Made by a program: the position numbers and the translations under genes | Assembly (NCBI GenBank): GCA_024663395.1 | Contig: JANFAH010000005.1 | Span: forward strand, 3,162,001 to 3,226,000 | Source: Pisolithus tinctorius | Lineage: Eukaryota > Basidiomycota > Agaricomycetes > Boletales > Pisolithaceae | Direction: 5' to 3' | DNA: 64,000 nucleotides | In this document: positions 22,873 through 33,648 of the stretch, piece after piece | Position numbering within the stretch: position 1 is the first letter of the stretch | Layout of the letters: each line of letters opens with the position of its first letter | The notes under the pieces: generated by a model | What the model saw: the letters and a program-made list of their open reading frames with translations, nothing else | Databases searched by the model: none | What the model was told of the DNA's origin: nothing

Positions 22873-23797
22873 TTACAGTTTAATCGCATACAAGAAGCCA
22901 TCATAACCCTTTTTATCGGCTGTTGCGATTGTTGTCGCGTCCACTTCCTTGTCCTCTTTCAACATTCTTAACAGTGTACGAACGCCCTCGACAGCGGAGT
23001 CATCGGCATATATGTCCTTGGAAGGGTTTGGACGGCGAGCAAAGCTCTCATCAGCAACCCGGCCTTTCCGCACGACATTGTCCATGATCTAACAACCAAT
23101 TATGTGGTATGAGTGGTGGAAGAAATCAATTAAAGATTCATGAGATACTCACGATGACACCATGCTTCCGAACTAAGCGTTTCGCCTCGAGAAAGTAATT
23201 AGGGTAGCTTTGCTTGTCAGCGTCGATGAAAACCAAGTCAAATGGCTCCTCTGCTGGAAGCCCCCTAAGGCTTTCGTTGGCGTCTCCAACCACTACTCTG
23301 GCGTTTCGTATTCCTGCTTTAGCTAAATTCTCGCGGGCAACCTGTGTTCATGCCACCAGATCAGTTGATGCATGCGTGCAGAGGCATACTGTAGGACGTT
23401 ACCTTGGCGTGGGCTTCTGATATCTCGAGCGTGATCAGTTCGCCGTCCTCTGGGAGCCCCTGGGCCATATGAATAGTCGAATATCTGGGGTGCCAGATAA
23501 AGCGAAGTGAATGATTGGCCCTGTTTCGGCCGAGTGAAGGTGAGGGAGGCAAAACACTCACCCACCGAGTGTTCCCATTTCGAGCACTCTCTTCGCACCC
23601 ATAGTAAGTGCCACGAGTTTCAGGAATTTGCCCTGGGAGCCTGAAACTGCAATATCTGGAAGTCCATTCTCCGCGCTATGTTTCAAGGCATGCTCCAATC
23701 CCCCGTCCGGATGAAGCAAGAAGGAGTTGTGATATTCTTCCGATCTGGCGAAAGTCTCTAGGATTTCTTGTGGTATCTCGACAATTGTCGGCGCCAT
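22873..23797 (-). CDS. Cation-dependent O-methyltransferase, copy A
   Basis: Transfers a methyl group from S-adenosylmethionine to a hydroxyl of a small aromatic or phenolic substrate, probably in the cytosol; the substrate is unknown. Four exons (23797-23562, 23484-23403, 23341-23153, 23088-22873) splice to about 240 residues, normal for the caffeoyl-CoA-type family. Visible are S-Q-G-K-F-L, the SAM motif V-L-E-M-G-T-L-G-G-Y-S-T (about 68-79), L-I-T-L-E-I, the metal and SAM site F-I-D-A-D-K (about 145) and M-D-N-V-V near 173. Introns have GTGAGT, GTAACG or GTGAGT donors and AG acceptors. First of three tandem copies; the start is the first ATG after a conserved TATA block. Confidence 0.9.
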
Positions 23798-23860
23798 TGC
23801 TGAGCGCTGAGGTACAACTAGTTGGGTCGCCTACTTGCTGCGGCCAGCCATATCCTCGAA

Positions 23861-23870
23861 GTTTTATAGG
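23861..23870 (-). promoter_or_regulatory. TATA box of O-methyltransferase copy A
   Basis: CCTATAAAAC on the minus strand, about 65 bp upstream of the ATG. It sits in a block (TAGCGCCCAACATCTCC just upstream) that is conserved before all three copies, while the surrounding sequence differs. Confidence 0.65.
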
Positions 23871-24099
23871 AGATGTTGGGCGCTATGGTATCCAAATAAT
23901 CCCAGGACGCGGAGCAGTCCTGGTCTGTTTTCAGCTTCTGTTGCACACGATCATGACGGTCCGAGCTTCGAGTGACCGTGGGAGGGCGCAACGGTCTATT
24001 ACTTTCAAGGCTCCTGCCTTTGAAATCCGAGTTGTGAATGTTTTCAACGTGACGAGTATGTAACGTCATCTGCTTGCAAATATCGCAGTTCGTAGGATA

Positions 24100-25022
24100 T
24101 TACAGTTTAATCGCATACATGAAGCCGTCGTAACCCTTCTCATCGGCTGTTGCGATTGTTGTCGCTTCCACTTCCTTGTCCTCTTTCAACATTCTCAACA
24201 GTGTACGAACGCCCTCGACACTGGAATCATCGGGATATACGACCTTGGAGGGGTTTGGACGGCAAGAAAAGCTCTCATCAGCAACCCGACCTTTCTGCAC
24301 GACATTGTCGATGATCTAACGACCCGTTTAAGCGGTATGAGTATTAATTAGATAAGAATACGTGAGATACCCACGATGACGCCGCGCTTCCGGACCAGGC
24401 GTTTCGCTTCGAGAAAGTAATGAGGGTAGCTTTTCTTGTCAGCGTCTACGAAAATCAAGTCAAATGGCTCCTCTGTTGGAAGTCCCCTAAGGCTTTCGTT
24501 GGCGTCTCCAACCACTACTCTGGCGTTGCGAATTCCCGCTTTAACTAAATTCTCGCGAGCAACCTGTGTCCGCGCCACCGGATCAGTTGTTGATAGATGC
24601 GTGCGGAGGCATGTTTAGAAATGCTGTAGAACGTTACCTTGGCATGAGCTTCTGATATCTCGAGCGTGATCACTTCACCGTCCTCCGGGAGCCCCTGGGC
24701 CAAGCAAATAGTCGAATATCTGGGGTGACAGATAAATGATTAGTCCTGTTTCGGCCGAGTGGAAGTGGGGGAAGCAAAACACTCACCCACCGAGTGTTCC
24801 CACTTCGAGCACTCTCTTTGCACCCATAGTAAGTGCAACGAGTTTCAATAATTTGCCCTGGGAGCCTGAAACTGCAATAGGTGGAAGTCCATTCTCTGCA
24901 CTATGTTTCAAGGCCTGCTCCGATCCCCCGTCCGGATGGAGCAAGAAGGAGTTGTGGTATTCTTCCGATCTGGCGAAAGTCTCTAGGACTGCTTGTGGTA
25001 TCTCGACAATTGTTGACGCCAT
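24100..25022 (-). CDS. Cation-dependent O-methyltransferase, copy B
   Basis: Same family and exon plan as its neighbours: 25022-24787, 24719-24638, 24563-24375, 24315-24100, giving about 240 residues. Motifs include V-L-E-V-G-T-L-G-G, F-V-D-A-D-K-K-S-Y, I-I-D-N-V-V-Q-K-G-R-V and the shared C-terminus G-Y-D-G-F-M-Y-A-I-K-L. All splice sites keep GT and AG and the joined frame is open, so it looks functional. It is closest to copy A. About 300 bp separate it from A and 370 bp from C. Confidence 0.9.
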
Positions 25023-25080
25023 TTCTGAGGTACAACTAGTTGGGTCGCGTACTTACTGCTGATAGCCATAACTTCGAAGT

Positions 25081-25088
25081 CTTATAGG
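25081..25088 (-). promoter_or_regulatory. TATA-like box of O-methyltransferase copy B
   Basis: CCTATAAG on the minus strand, about 60 bp before the ATG, in the same conserved block (GTAGCGCCCAGCATATCC) as in the other copies. It has TATAAG where A and C have TATAAAA. Confidence 0.55.
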
Positions 25089-25392
25089 ATATGCTGGGCG
25101 CTACGGTATCTGAATATTATGGCTCTACTGACCCCATGTTACTGTTTAGTCATGAGTTAGTCATGAATATCATTCCATCAACTGCGCATTGTTGGTGATT
25201 ATACATACAGTCATTAATTCGCACTTATTCTGGTTATTTTCAGTACCAAGTGCGGGGCCAAATACTGTAACCTGAGTCATTCCTACTGGAATGCAGTGGT
25301 TCGATGGCGTACAAGCTTCTTTGCACAATAATCACACTGCCTCATGCTCAAGTAATGACTCATTCTGAACCATATATTCGAGTTGTAAGATA

Positions 25393-26312
25393 CTACAGTT
25401 TGATTGCATACAAGAAGCCGTCGTAACCCTTCTCGTTGGCTGTTGCGATCGTTGTCGCTTCCACTTCCTTGTCCTCTTTCAACAACTTCAACAGTGTACG
25501 AACGCCGTCGACAGTGGAGTCATTGGGATATACGCCGATGGCGGGAGGGCGCGCAAAGCTCCCATCAGCAACCCGGCCTTTCTGCACGACATTGTCGATG
25601 ATCTAATAACGACCCGTTTAAGTGGTATGAGCGTTAATCAGATAAGGACACGTGAGGTACCCACGATGACGCCATGCTTCCGGACTAAGCGTTTCGCTTC
25701 GAGGAAGTAGTTGGGGTAGCTTTGCTTGTCAGCGTCTACGAAAATCAAATCAAATGGCTCCTCTGTTGGAAGACCCGCGAGGGTTTCGTTGGCGTTTCCG
25801 ACCAGCACTCTGGCATTGCGGATTCCCGCTTTAGCTAAATTCTCGCGGGCAACCTGTGTTTGTGTCACCGAATCAGTCGCTTGTGGAGTCATTTATAGAG
25901 ATACTGTAGTAGAACTTTATTACCTTGGCATTGACTTCCGATATCTCGAGTGTGATCAGTTCCCCGTCTTCTGGGAGCCCCTGACCTATCCAGATTGTCG
26001 AGTATCTGAGGGGTCGGAACCCACAGTTAGAGCTGTTCTGGCAGTGGGAAGTTAGTAAAAGTAAAAAACGCACCCTCCGAGTGTTCCCACTTCGAGCACT
26101 CTCTTCGCCCCGATAGCGAGCACCACGAGTTTCAAGAACTCGCCCTGGGAAGCTGGAACTGACATATGATGCATAAGTCCATTCTCTTTAATGTGCTCCG
26201 ATGCATACTCCAGTCCCTCGTCTGGACGGAGCAAGAAGGAATTATGATATTCATCTGATCTAGCGAAAGTCTCTAGAACTTCTCGTGGGATCTCGGCAAT
26301 GGTCGACGCCAT
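25393..26312 (-). CDS. Cation-dependent O-methyltransferase, copy C
   Basis: Exons 26312-26074, 26005-25924, 25853-25665 and 25602-25393 give about 239 residues. The most diverged of the three: the region before the SAM motif reads H-H-M-S-V-P-A-S-Q-G-E-F-L, the SAM motif is V-L-E-V-G-T-L-G-G-Y-S-T, and the segment before the C-terminus is shortened (R-P-P-A-I-G-V). The metal site F-V-D-A-D-K-Q-S-Y and I-I-D-N are intact. All splice sites are canonical. Probably the founder or an early duplicate. Confidence 0.9.
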
Positions 26313-26370
26313 TTCTTTGCGGTACGGTGGTTGAGTTGGGTTGCTTACTGTCGACGACCATGCGTTAGAT

Positions 26371-26380
26371 GTTTTATAGG
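26371..26380 (-). promoter_or_regulatory. TATA box of O-methyltransferase copy C
   Basis: CCTATAAAAC on the minus strand, about 62 bp before the ATG, preceded by GTAGCGTCTAGCATATCC, matching the block at copies A and B. Confidence 0.65.
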
Positions 26381-26389
26381 ATATGCTAG

Positions 26390-27565
26390 ACGCTACGTAT
26401 CCAATTTATCCAGATGAAATTTTGGGCCGAGTTCGAACGGTTGGCAGATTGTCCAACCAATGTCATACCTTGGGTGGGTTTCAAGTTACCGAGCCGTTGG
26501 GCCATGCTAAATTTGGACGTACTTGCACTGATGGAACTCCCTCCATCACGCCCCTCTCGATCTAGCCCCAGCACTGTACTTGAACAACCTTGACTTGTAA
26601 GTTGTCTGCTCCCTTGGCGTGAATAGTATCAGATAAAGTTCAGTTCTACAACGCGTGCTCCTAGCACTAGTGCTGTGATAACACAGCCGTCGTGGCGTTA
26701 CTATCTTGAACACGGTGAATATAGCAAAGTTGGCCGGCTGGCGAGGCCCATCGATGAACGTGGACATCATCGCCGTTCATGCACATGGTGTATTCTGTTG
26801 CCAACAAAACACGGGCGCAGTTGCTTCGGGGCGGATGCATTAAACCGTCCTCCAGGCACCAACAACTTTAGAGTATTATTTTGGGCCACTGGTGACAGGT
26901 AATATGGGCACTGCTAACGGCTCCGGTGCCGCAGGGCGTCTGAATTAACGGCCTCGGGCTTGTGTCATCTCGTCGTGCCGAGGGGGCTATCAAACGCCAC
27001 TATCGGGAAAAGTGTGAATGCGCTGCATCGTTGTGACTCGTGATAGCTGTAGCCTGGAGGTGCCACACGCCAGGGCGCAAACCCACGGTGCTTGGCATTA
27101 TCCTGGTCAGAAATTTGCTTTGCTTCGATTTTCATCTGCGCCGCGCGCGTCCGAATTACGCCTTCGATTGTTGGTAATTGGGGAAAATTGCATCCCGACG
27201 AGTACGCAATGCGAGTGACCTGTGTCAGGGACCATATGGTGGCGCGCGACGGGGATCATAGAAGGTTGGTTCGGAACTGAATATCTATGGACGTGCTAGG
27301 ACGCATGATATATTATGGTCTTTTTTCTCCCCCGAATTTTCCGACCACTACGGTACACTTGCTGGAAGCCGGAAGCTCAAAAATGGAATGGTCTGGTGTT
27401 CTGAATAGACTTTTCAGTGAAGCAAAGGAAGACTAGCCTCAATGCGCAGCCTCGGCGTGCGATGGTTGCGTTCCTTGACTGATGTTCCATCACCCATGAG
27501 ACGGAGCAGAGCGAACGTGAGTATTAAGGACTGTAGAATAGGTCTAGCGTCTCAAAAGGCGTGAA
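26390..27565. other. Intergenic, no gene recognised
   Basis: CpG-rich unique sequence between the 5' end of O-methyltransferase C and the 3' end of SUV3. Short open frames occur on both strands, but none shows a family motif or credible splice structure. Confidence 0.5.
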
Positions 27566-29995
27566 TTACCCGTCACGCTTAGAGGCGCGGCGCGCAGCAG
27601 CGACGACTTCAGCAAAAATCACTCCTTTTCTTACCTCCGCATCCCTCGTATCCTTTGTCCTTCGTTTTTGGTGGTACTCAAGCTCATCGGCAGCTTTTTC
27701 CTCTTTTGCTTTCTGCAATGCCTCGCCATCGTGCTGCCCAGACACCTGTCGAAGACACCAGTCCAATGCACTCTCGACGCGTCCTTTCAGGGCATGTGCT
27801 TCTTCTGTCTGGTGGAATGCCATGTAGTTCCGGAAACCGAGCCATAGATAGAGAACCAGCGTCTTGTGCATGTCCTCGAGGACCCGTAGCGCATTTGTGA
27901 GTTCCCGAGGAGTAGGAACAACACCCTTGCTCATCCGCTTCTCGACACCTTCAAGCGTTTTCATCAATGGTGCAACGGCGAGAACGGCGTCGAGGTCAAC
28001 TTGAACTTCACGTTTGTACAGGCGGGTAATTTGTGAGAGAATATCTCGCGCGCTTGGATCTCGCCAACTCGTTGGACAGTTCTTTAGCATGAGTTTATCG
28101 GCTAGAAGCATGTCCCGGGCGCGCGAATCTATGAACTTGACCATATCCTCTAGTTTACTAGGAAGAGCGGCCCTGAATGGCGGACGGACTTTAGAGACAT
28201 ACGACGGGACCTCGAAAAGTGCCTGGATAGATGATTGGGGATGAAGAATTTGGGCAATGTCCTCCATCCAGCTTTCCGTGGGGTCGATAATGGCATATGT
28301 TAGTGCCTCCGGAGGAGAGGAAAGTGCCGACTTGAGTCGCGGGAGATCCTCCGGATACAATGTGGTCACGAAACCACCCGGGTCACCATGTAGACCATAA
28401 CGCCCAGCTCGGCCAGCTATTTGTTTGATTTGCGACACAGATAACGAGCGTTCAACGTAGCCGTCGAATTTGTTCAAAACCTCGAAGACCACGCGCTTGA
28501 TCTTCCTTGAGAAGAAGTGAGGCGCGCGGTAGCGAGGAGAGGATGTTAGTGTCACTTACAAATTCAATCCCATTCCAATGGCGTCGCTTGCTACAATGAC
28601 ATCGTAGCCACTTTTGGGATCATTGAAAAGTGCGGCTTGCTCAGACCGAATTTCAGGGGGGAGTTTCCCATAAGCGACAGCGCACAGTAGTCCGGTACTT
28701 TCCTCCACCCGCTTTTTCAGTGCGAAGATGTTGTTGCGAGAAAAGGTGACGAGACAATCACCCTTCTGAATGCGCGACAGGTCACCACGAAGGGACTCGC
28801 TTTGAACGACCAACGGCGTGAGCCGTTCGTATCGATTAACGACGAGTTCATCGCCCGTGTGCTTCAAGATTTGTTCAACGACAGGTACGGCGGCTTCCTC
28901 GCCACACAGGTGCAATTCGCGCGCGGCGATGCCCAGTACGGCCATCGTCCATGCCGATCCTCGCGCAGGATCTGCGATCATCTGTATTTCGTCCACGACA
29001 GCCACGTCTAGTTGCGTATCCAACGCCGCCATCTCCACTGTACAACTAAGCAACGACGCCGAATCCGACACGACCCTGAATTCCTCGCCCGTGCGGAGAT
29101 TGCATTGTCTGATATATTTGGTGTTCCCCTGCTTCCGTAGCGTAGGCCTAGTACCGGTCTCCTCGACGATGTCCGAATTGATAGAGGTGTCGGGTTCGGC
29201 CTCCTCTTCTGGAGACATACCCAGTGGGACTATCTGTCCTTTGTTTAGCCGCTCCCAGATTTCATGTGCGAGTAGACGTAGTGGGCCTGCGTACAGACCT
29301 GACTGTGCAGCTGCGAGTGCGCGCAGAGCCATATGTGTTTTTCCGCTGTTGGTAGGGCCCACATGCATGATAATCTTCCGTCGCATGGAACGTGCGACGG
29401 GGAAGAGGTCAGCGGGAAAGGAGAGATCGGCGATCCTGTATAGCCGGGAGATAATGTTCAATGTGGACATGGGTACGCGTTCCCGGAGAGCAGCTTGCGT
29501 AGCTGGGTGGGATGCCCATGAGAAGAAGAGTTGGGTGATGACCTGATCGACACGCTGTCCCGAGGACGTCTCTGCAGGTGTTAAAATGAAGCTGCCAAAG
29601 TCCAAATCTGCAAGGCGTTTCTCATCCGAAAGCATCCCGTCGTGGATATCATCTAGGAAAGATCCAAGCAATTCTTCGATGTCTACCCTTGGAATTCCGA
29701 ATGAGAACAAGCGGCGGTGGACGTGTGGAAGGAGGGCCCATTGATCAACTTTGGCCTCGATGGTCAGGATGGCATCATTGGCGTTGCTGACCGCGACGTC
29801 GTCCAATTCATGTGGTTTCTTTCCTATGAAAGTCGTCTTTCGCGGTCGAGAAAAGTCGGCTCGAGAACGCTGGCGGGTCTCGTAAGGGCTGGAGCGGAAC
29901 CGTCGAAAGTACGCCTGGCTAGCCTCCAACCAGCTCCCAGTCGATGACGACAAGACTGCACGGGACAACGAAAGACGACATCGGGCAAAAAACAT
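27566..29995 (-). CDS. SUV3: Mitochondrial ATP-dependent RNA helicase SUV3
   Basis: NTP-dependent RNA helicase of the mitochondrial degradosome, unwinding RNA for decay in the matrix. Exons 29995-28560 and 28505-27566, joined over a 54-nt intron (donor GTAAGTG, acceptor CTCAAG), give 791 residues, close to human SUV3. The N-terminus is rich in Arg and Ser and lacks acidic residues at first, as expected of a targeting peptide. Motif I is H-V-G-P-T-N-S-G-K-T, motif II V-D-E-I-Q-M, then G-M-G-L-N-L across the splice junction, and motif VI Q-I-A-G-R-A-G-R-Y-G. A SUV3 C-terminal domain follows and the end is basic. Nothing looks broken. Confidence 0.95.
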
Positions 29996-30067
29996 GTGGT
30001 CTGACTACAAACAGAGTCTAATTACGGGTGATCCAACACAAGTGTTTGGTTTTGTTGCAAGTCCATC
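29996..30067. promoter_or_regulatory. 72-bp divergent promoter between SUV3 and mS33
   Basis: Two genes for mitochondrial proteins start back to back with only 72 bp between their ATG codons. No TATA box is evident. The spacing implies overlapping 5' regions and probably a shared bidirectional promoter; that is inference. Confidence 0.6.
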
Positions 30068-30439
30068 ATGGCAGCGAGCATCACCCCAAGTCGACTGGCC
30101 GCACTGGTCAAAACTCGCTGTCAAATATTCCAGACGGCGTACAACCCGACGTCTGCACGAACAGGTGCAAAATACCTCCGTGCTCGTCTACGCGGACCGT
30201 CAATGGTCAAGTACTACCCGCCAGTGGCCAACATCGCTGAACTGGCCAGGACATACAAGAACGCTGGTGTGGTGGACTTTGCGGAGGCACAGAGATTGAA
30301 AGACGTCGAAGATAAGAAACGGAGAGGCAAAGGTGCACCGGCCAAAGCCAAGGACAAAGGTACGCCCTTTCCCTTGCAAAATAACTGCCAGTTGACGTCG
30401 AATGCAGGACAAAGTCGCAGAACGGCCAGGAGACGGTAG
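30068..30439 (+). CDS. RSM27: Mitochondrial small ribosomal subunit protein mS33
   Basis: Component of the mitoribosomal small subunit (yeast Rsm27, human MRPS33). The sequence has L-V-K-T-R-C-Q-I-F-Q-T-A-Y-N-P, T-G-A-K-Y-L-R-A-R-L-R-G-P and Y-Y-P, the family core, then a basic tail. Exons 30068-30359 and 30408-30439 give 107 residues, close to yeast (110). The 48-nt intron (GTACGC to AATGCAG) is a multiple of three and lacks a stop, so retention would give 123 residues. The start is the ATG giving the family N-terminus. Convergent with the next gene. Confidence 0.9.
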   Translation: MAASITPSRLAALVKTRCQIFQTAYNPTSARTGAKYLRARLRGPSMVKYYPPVANIAELARTYKNAGVVDFAEAQRLKDVEDKKRRGKGAPAKAKDKGTPFPLQNNCQLTSNAGQSRRTARRR

Positions 30440-30487
30440 AGGAGGCGGTTTCTTGTCTACATATATCCTACAGTATACTTCGTGTTG

Positions 30488-31207
30488 TCAATCCGTCTCC
30501 ATCACAGCCGGAGTGTTGTCTGGAGGCCCGGCGAAATTCCCCATCTCAGCCAGTGTGTTTGCGAACAAGTCATTGAACTCCTGAAAGAGACCTTCTCGCT
30601 CCAACTGCAACTCATAGTCCTCGCCATTTGGAGCTGACCCAGCCAACCACTCTTCTAAGCCAGCCGTGCCAGTCAGGAGCAAGCTTCGCAACCTCGTCCT
30701 TTCTGTTTGGCTTACTGGCGTTGATTGGATGGTTGTGTTTCCAAATTGCATCAGGTCGACAGGGACAATTAAGTCGACACCTTCACCCTTGGTTGGATCC
30801 CAAATCTGAGAACGGAGCACGGCTACCCATGCCTGGTCGAGGTCATCCATGAAATCCAGCAACTGCCGGAAGTCAGCCATGTCAGGGGGATAACCCGTCA
30901 CCGAGTTCATGATATCGCCAGTCAGTCGAAGTAAGAACGTTGTCCGTAGAGGCGTTGAAGGGTCGACGGGTGGTATTCGTAGAATGAATGCCAGCAAGGT
31001 TTGCATGGCATTGAGATAGGAGGACAGTGTGGGCAGCCTCGTCATTGAAGGCTCCGAGCTTTGGTTGCTGTCAGACTGCTGTCCGCTTCAGATGCAATGA
31101 CGAGCTCACCGTTTCTTGAACGAACTGGTGATGTCCAGGAAAGTGTCCTCAACATATTGAACCGCCTTGCGCTCCTGTGTTTTCGAAAGCGGAGTGGTGA
31201 CATTCAT
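30488..31207 (-). CDS. Conserved-looking protein of unknown function, two exons
   Basis: I do not recognise the family with certainty; it recalls uncharacterised Agaricomycete proteins. Exon 1 (31207-31110) encodes a short start with Q-E-R-K-A-V-Q-Y-V-E-D-T-F-L-D-I; exon 2 ends at 30488. Two in-frame acceptors are possible, at 31059 (51-nt intron with a CTGAC branch-like site at a good distance) or 31068 (42 nt), giving 222 or 225 residues. The middle is helix-rich (L-L-A-F-I-L-R-I-P-P, L-L-R-L-T-G-D-I-M-N), with an acidic C-terminus. No signal peptide or membrane segment. Its 3' end lies 48 bp from that of mS33. Confidence 0.7.
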
Positions 31208-32075
31208 TGAGGGGGTGTAATGATATGCCGGGCGCTATCACTGCCAGTCACTAACGTTCCAACCAACTACGTCACACCATCAGGCCGCCATTACTACCTG
31301 GCATCTCAAATCCGACACTCTCAAACAAGGGTCCTGGGCCACCAAAGCAGCCCCTCGACCTTGCGTGCGACGACATTCTCTACTGGCTCTCTTATCTCTC
31401 GGCTGACACGCTGTGCCCGACACGGATCTAGATATCATCGTACGGTCGAACTACTGCAATTCCGATACTGGCATCATCCCGGTGTCTACCTGTCCCCTGG
31501 ATGCTGTGATCTGGATAGCTCTTCAAGGGGAACGTGCATGACGTCTGTCAACCGCTGTCGGCGATGAGGCTTCTATCAAATTGTACGGTCGAATTTCCGA
31601 TGGAGGACTTCCAAGGCTGTGGCCTGGACAACCATATTAATGAAGAACTTGAAGTGTGGATACTATCGGCTAGACCAACGTGTCCGATGCTGGCGGCGTT
31701 CCGAGGTACCAGTAGCGAGCACAGAACGTGCTTTTTGCTCGACTCGGAGCTGTCTCACACTGAATATCCTTGTCCCCGAGTTACTGGATTCAATCAGATT
31801 CCGCTCAGTCGTCTGAAATCGGTGACGTACTGCATTCGCACAACCTTGATTGCTGCAGTCATGCGCAATCCGAGCTCAGGTAGGGTGGACATCCCGAAAG
31901 TGTAGTAGACATCTTCCAACTGCGTCATTCATACACATAAGCAGGGATATCAGACGTTACTCATATTTATGCAGAATGGCTGGACTAGTAAGGCTTTGGC
32001 TAGTGATTATTTGGTGTCGCTGGTGTAGGGGCTATTTTCTTGTTTTGGCTTCTCATTTATGTTTTGTCCACGACG
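31208..32075. other. Divergent intergenic region, no gene recognised
   Basis: CpG-normal sequence between two divergently oriented genes. Open frames up to about 123 codons (31534-31905, plus) have no recognisable motif; a small unassigned exon cannot be excluded. Confidence 0.4.
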
Positions 32076-32513
32076 ATGTCTGCTATTAGAAGGGTGGCTT
32101 CGGAGCGTGCAACGAGGCTGTCAGCCAAGTCGAGTCCATATCATGCCGCGGTCGCACTCTTCGACGCGCAGGACACCCCGGGACCATCTACGATGCGTCG
32201 TCAGGCTCGCCGTGTCAAACGGGAAAATGTGGAGCTCAATGACCAAGAAGGTTCAGACGATGCGCTCCCGGCAGCAGTCAAAAAGAGGAAGGGGAAGGTC
32301 GTGAAGACAGCAACATCAGTGGCAACGACAGAGACGAAGTCCAGGTCACCCAAGAAACCGAAAGCGATACCCCAGGGTTTAGACGTACCTCATCCAGCCC
32401 CGGAGCGATGGAAAGAGGCATAGGATGCAATCAAGGAAATGCGCTCAAGGATAACTGCTCCAGTGGATACGATGGGTTGTGACCAGGCACAATGGAAAGA
32501 ACAAGACCCAAAG
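32076..32513 (+). pseudogene. Endonuclease III (NTH1) 5' fragment, truncated
   Basis: The plus strand starts M-S-A-I-R-R-V-A-S-E-R, has a basic K/R-rich region, then the segment typical of fungal endonuclease III: V-P-H-P-A-P-E-R-W-K-E, D-A-I-K-E-M-R-S-R-I-T-A-P-V-D, T-M-G-C-D-Q-A-Q-W-K-E. An exon end with a GTACGT donor follows at 32514. A TAG at 32421-32423 replaces the expected tyrosine codon. Downstream exons, with the helix-hairpin-helix and FeS-cluster domain, are absent; the intron runs into a DNA-transposon end within about 50 bp. The intact enzyme repairs oxidised pyrimidines. The identification is from memory of fungal NTH1 proteins. Confidence 0.72.
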
Positions 32514-32567
32514 GTACGTCCGTTCATCACGTCCCGGCTGTCCAGCGACTGCGTGAACAGCAAACCC

Positions 32568-32625
32568 AGCTCAACCAACCCCCGACACATCACGTGATGT
32601 GACATGCCGGCGGCTTCCCTACATG
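32568..32625. repeat. MULE-type terminal repeat in the NTH1 intron
   Basis: CAGCTCAACCAACCCCCGAC followed by ACATCACGTGATGTGACATG matches the MULE end at 18682 (GCTCAACCACCCCCTGACAT and its palindromic block) but keeps its CpG, including CACGTG. It marks where host gene sequence gives way to repeats. Confidence 0.65.
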
Positions 32626-32639
32626 GAAATGTAAGCGAC

Positions 32640-33648
32640 TCGAGTGAGGAAGTGGATGAAAAAAAAACTACTACGTACAGCTGTTGCAGTGTGAGGTGTG
32701 AGGACTCAGATTTTCATCTCGTCTTTTGTTTTCTAATTTATTGTCTCGCTTTTTAGATATATTTCCCTTTTGTTCTAGTCTTTCCCAGGTGCTTTTAGAT
32801 CTAGTTACAGTATGTGTTTCTTCCCCCCTCTCAGGTCATGCACTGTGTCTCGCTCATTTTCACACACACACACACTCTTTTTGGCATGTTGATACTCCTT
32901 GACAATAGCTCCCTGTTAATACCTGTTTCGTCTAAATGTGCTCAGTGATTCAAGAGATTTTCCATGTTTTGTAAGAAGGGCCACCCTTGAGGCCATGTCA
33001 TCATATCTCATGCATCTCTGTGCCAGGTCTCCCGTGTGTGCCATCACACATTCCCCCCACCGACCCCTCTCTGGGGACATCTCGTTTGTTGAATCCCGCA
33101 CAGCAGTTGTCGAGATATGCCCATTTCTGTGTTCAGAAGGGCTATGAGGTGTTTTGGCACATAATTCATGATTGGGTAGTCTGATCATTATAATTTCTTT
33201 TTTCTGTGTGTGTCTAGGTGTTCCCTACAGCCCTCTGGAGTTTCATGCTGGTTTCCCAAGTCATTGATGCTCAGGGGACTCCCCTCTGCCCCCAAGTATA
33301 CCTTGTGAAATTGCAAGTTTTGTATCTCATCCATTTTGTCACCAGCCCTCTTTCTTTTGGTGGGGTGTGGTACTACTCATTGAGGGCTTTTGAATGGTAT
33401 ATTGGACATTGTGCTTGCTGCTGTGGATCTGGAGATACATATCTTCTTTAGGGCATACTCATCCAGTTGTGTTGGGAGGTTGGATGAAACCATGGTGTCC
33501 AGATTGAAAGTGGGGGGTGGTTTCAGGGAGTTGCTGAGGGAGGAACTCCAGGCCAATGGCTGGTGGTTGTGCCAGCAGGCACAGTGGTTCTTCCAGTGGA
33601 TTTCCCTGGTTTCCTTCTGGCTATGGCTGGTTCTCTGGTTGGGGTTCT
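32640..33648. other. No gene recognised
   Basis: T-rich sequence with a short CA repeat (about 32862-32877) and pyrimidine runs. Short plus-strand frames are seen, one of 77 codons at 33218-33451, but none with a family motif. CpG falls off to the right as the repeat region begins. Confidence 0.45.

Noticed and set aside
22873..26312. Short separate ORFs (about 60-85 aa) as independent small proteins
   Set aside because: They are the individual exons of the three four-exon O-methyltransferase genes.
28556..29995. SUV3 as two separate genes or a pseudogene with an internal stop
   Set aside because: The stop at 28556 lies in a 54-nt intron with good splice sites; joining restores G-M-G-L-N-L and the following conserved segment.
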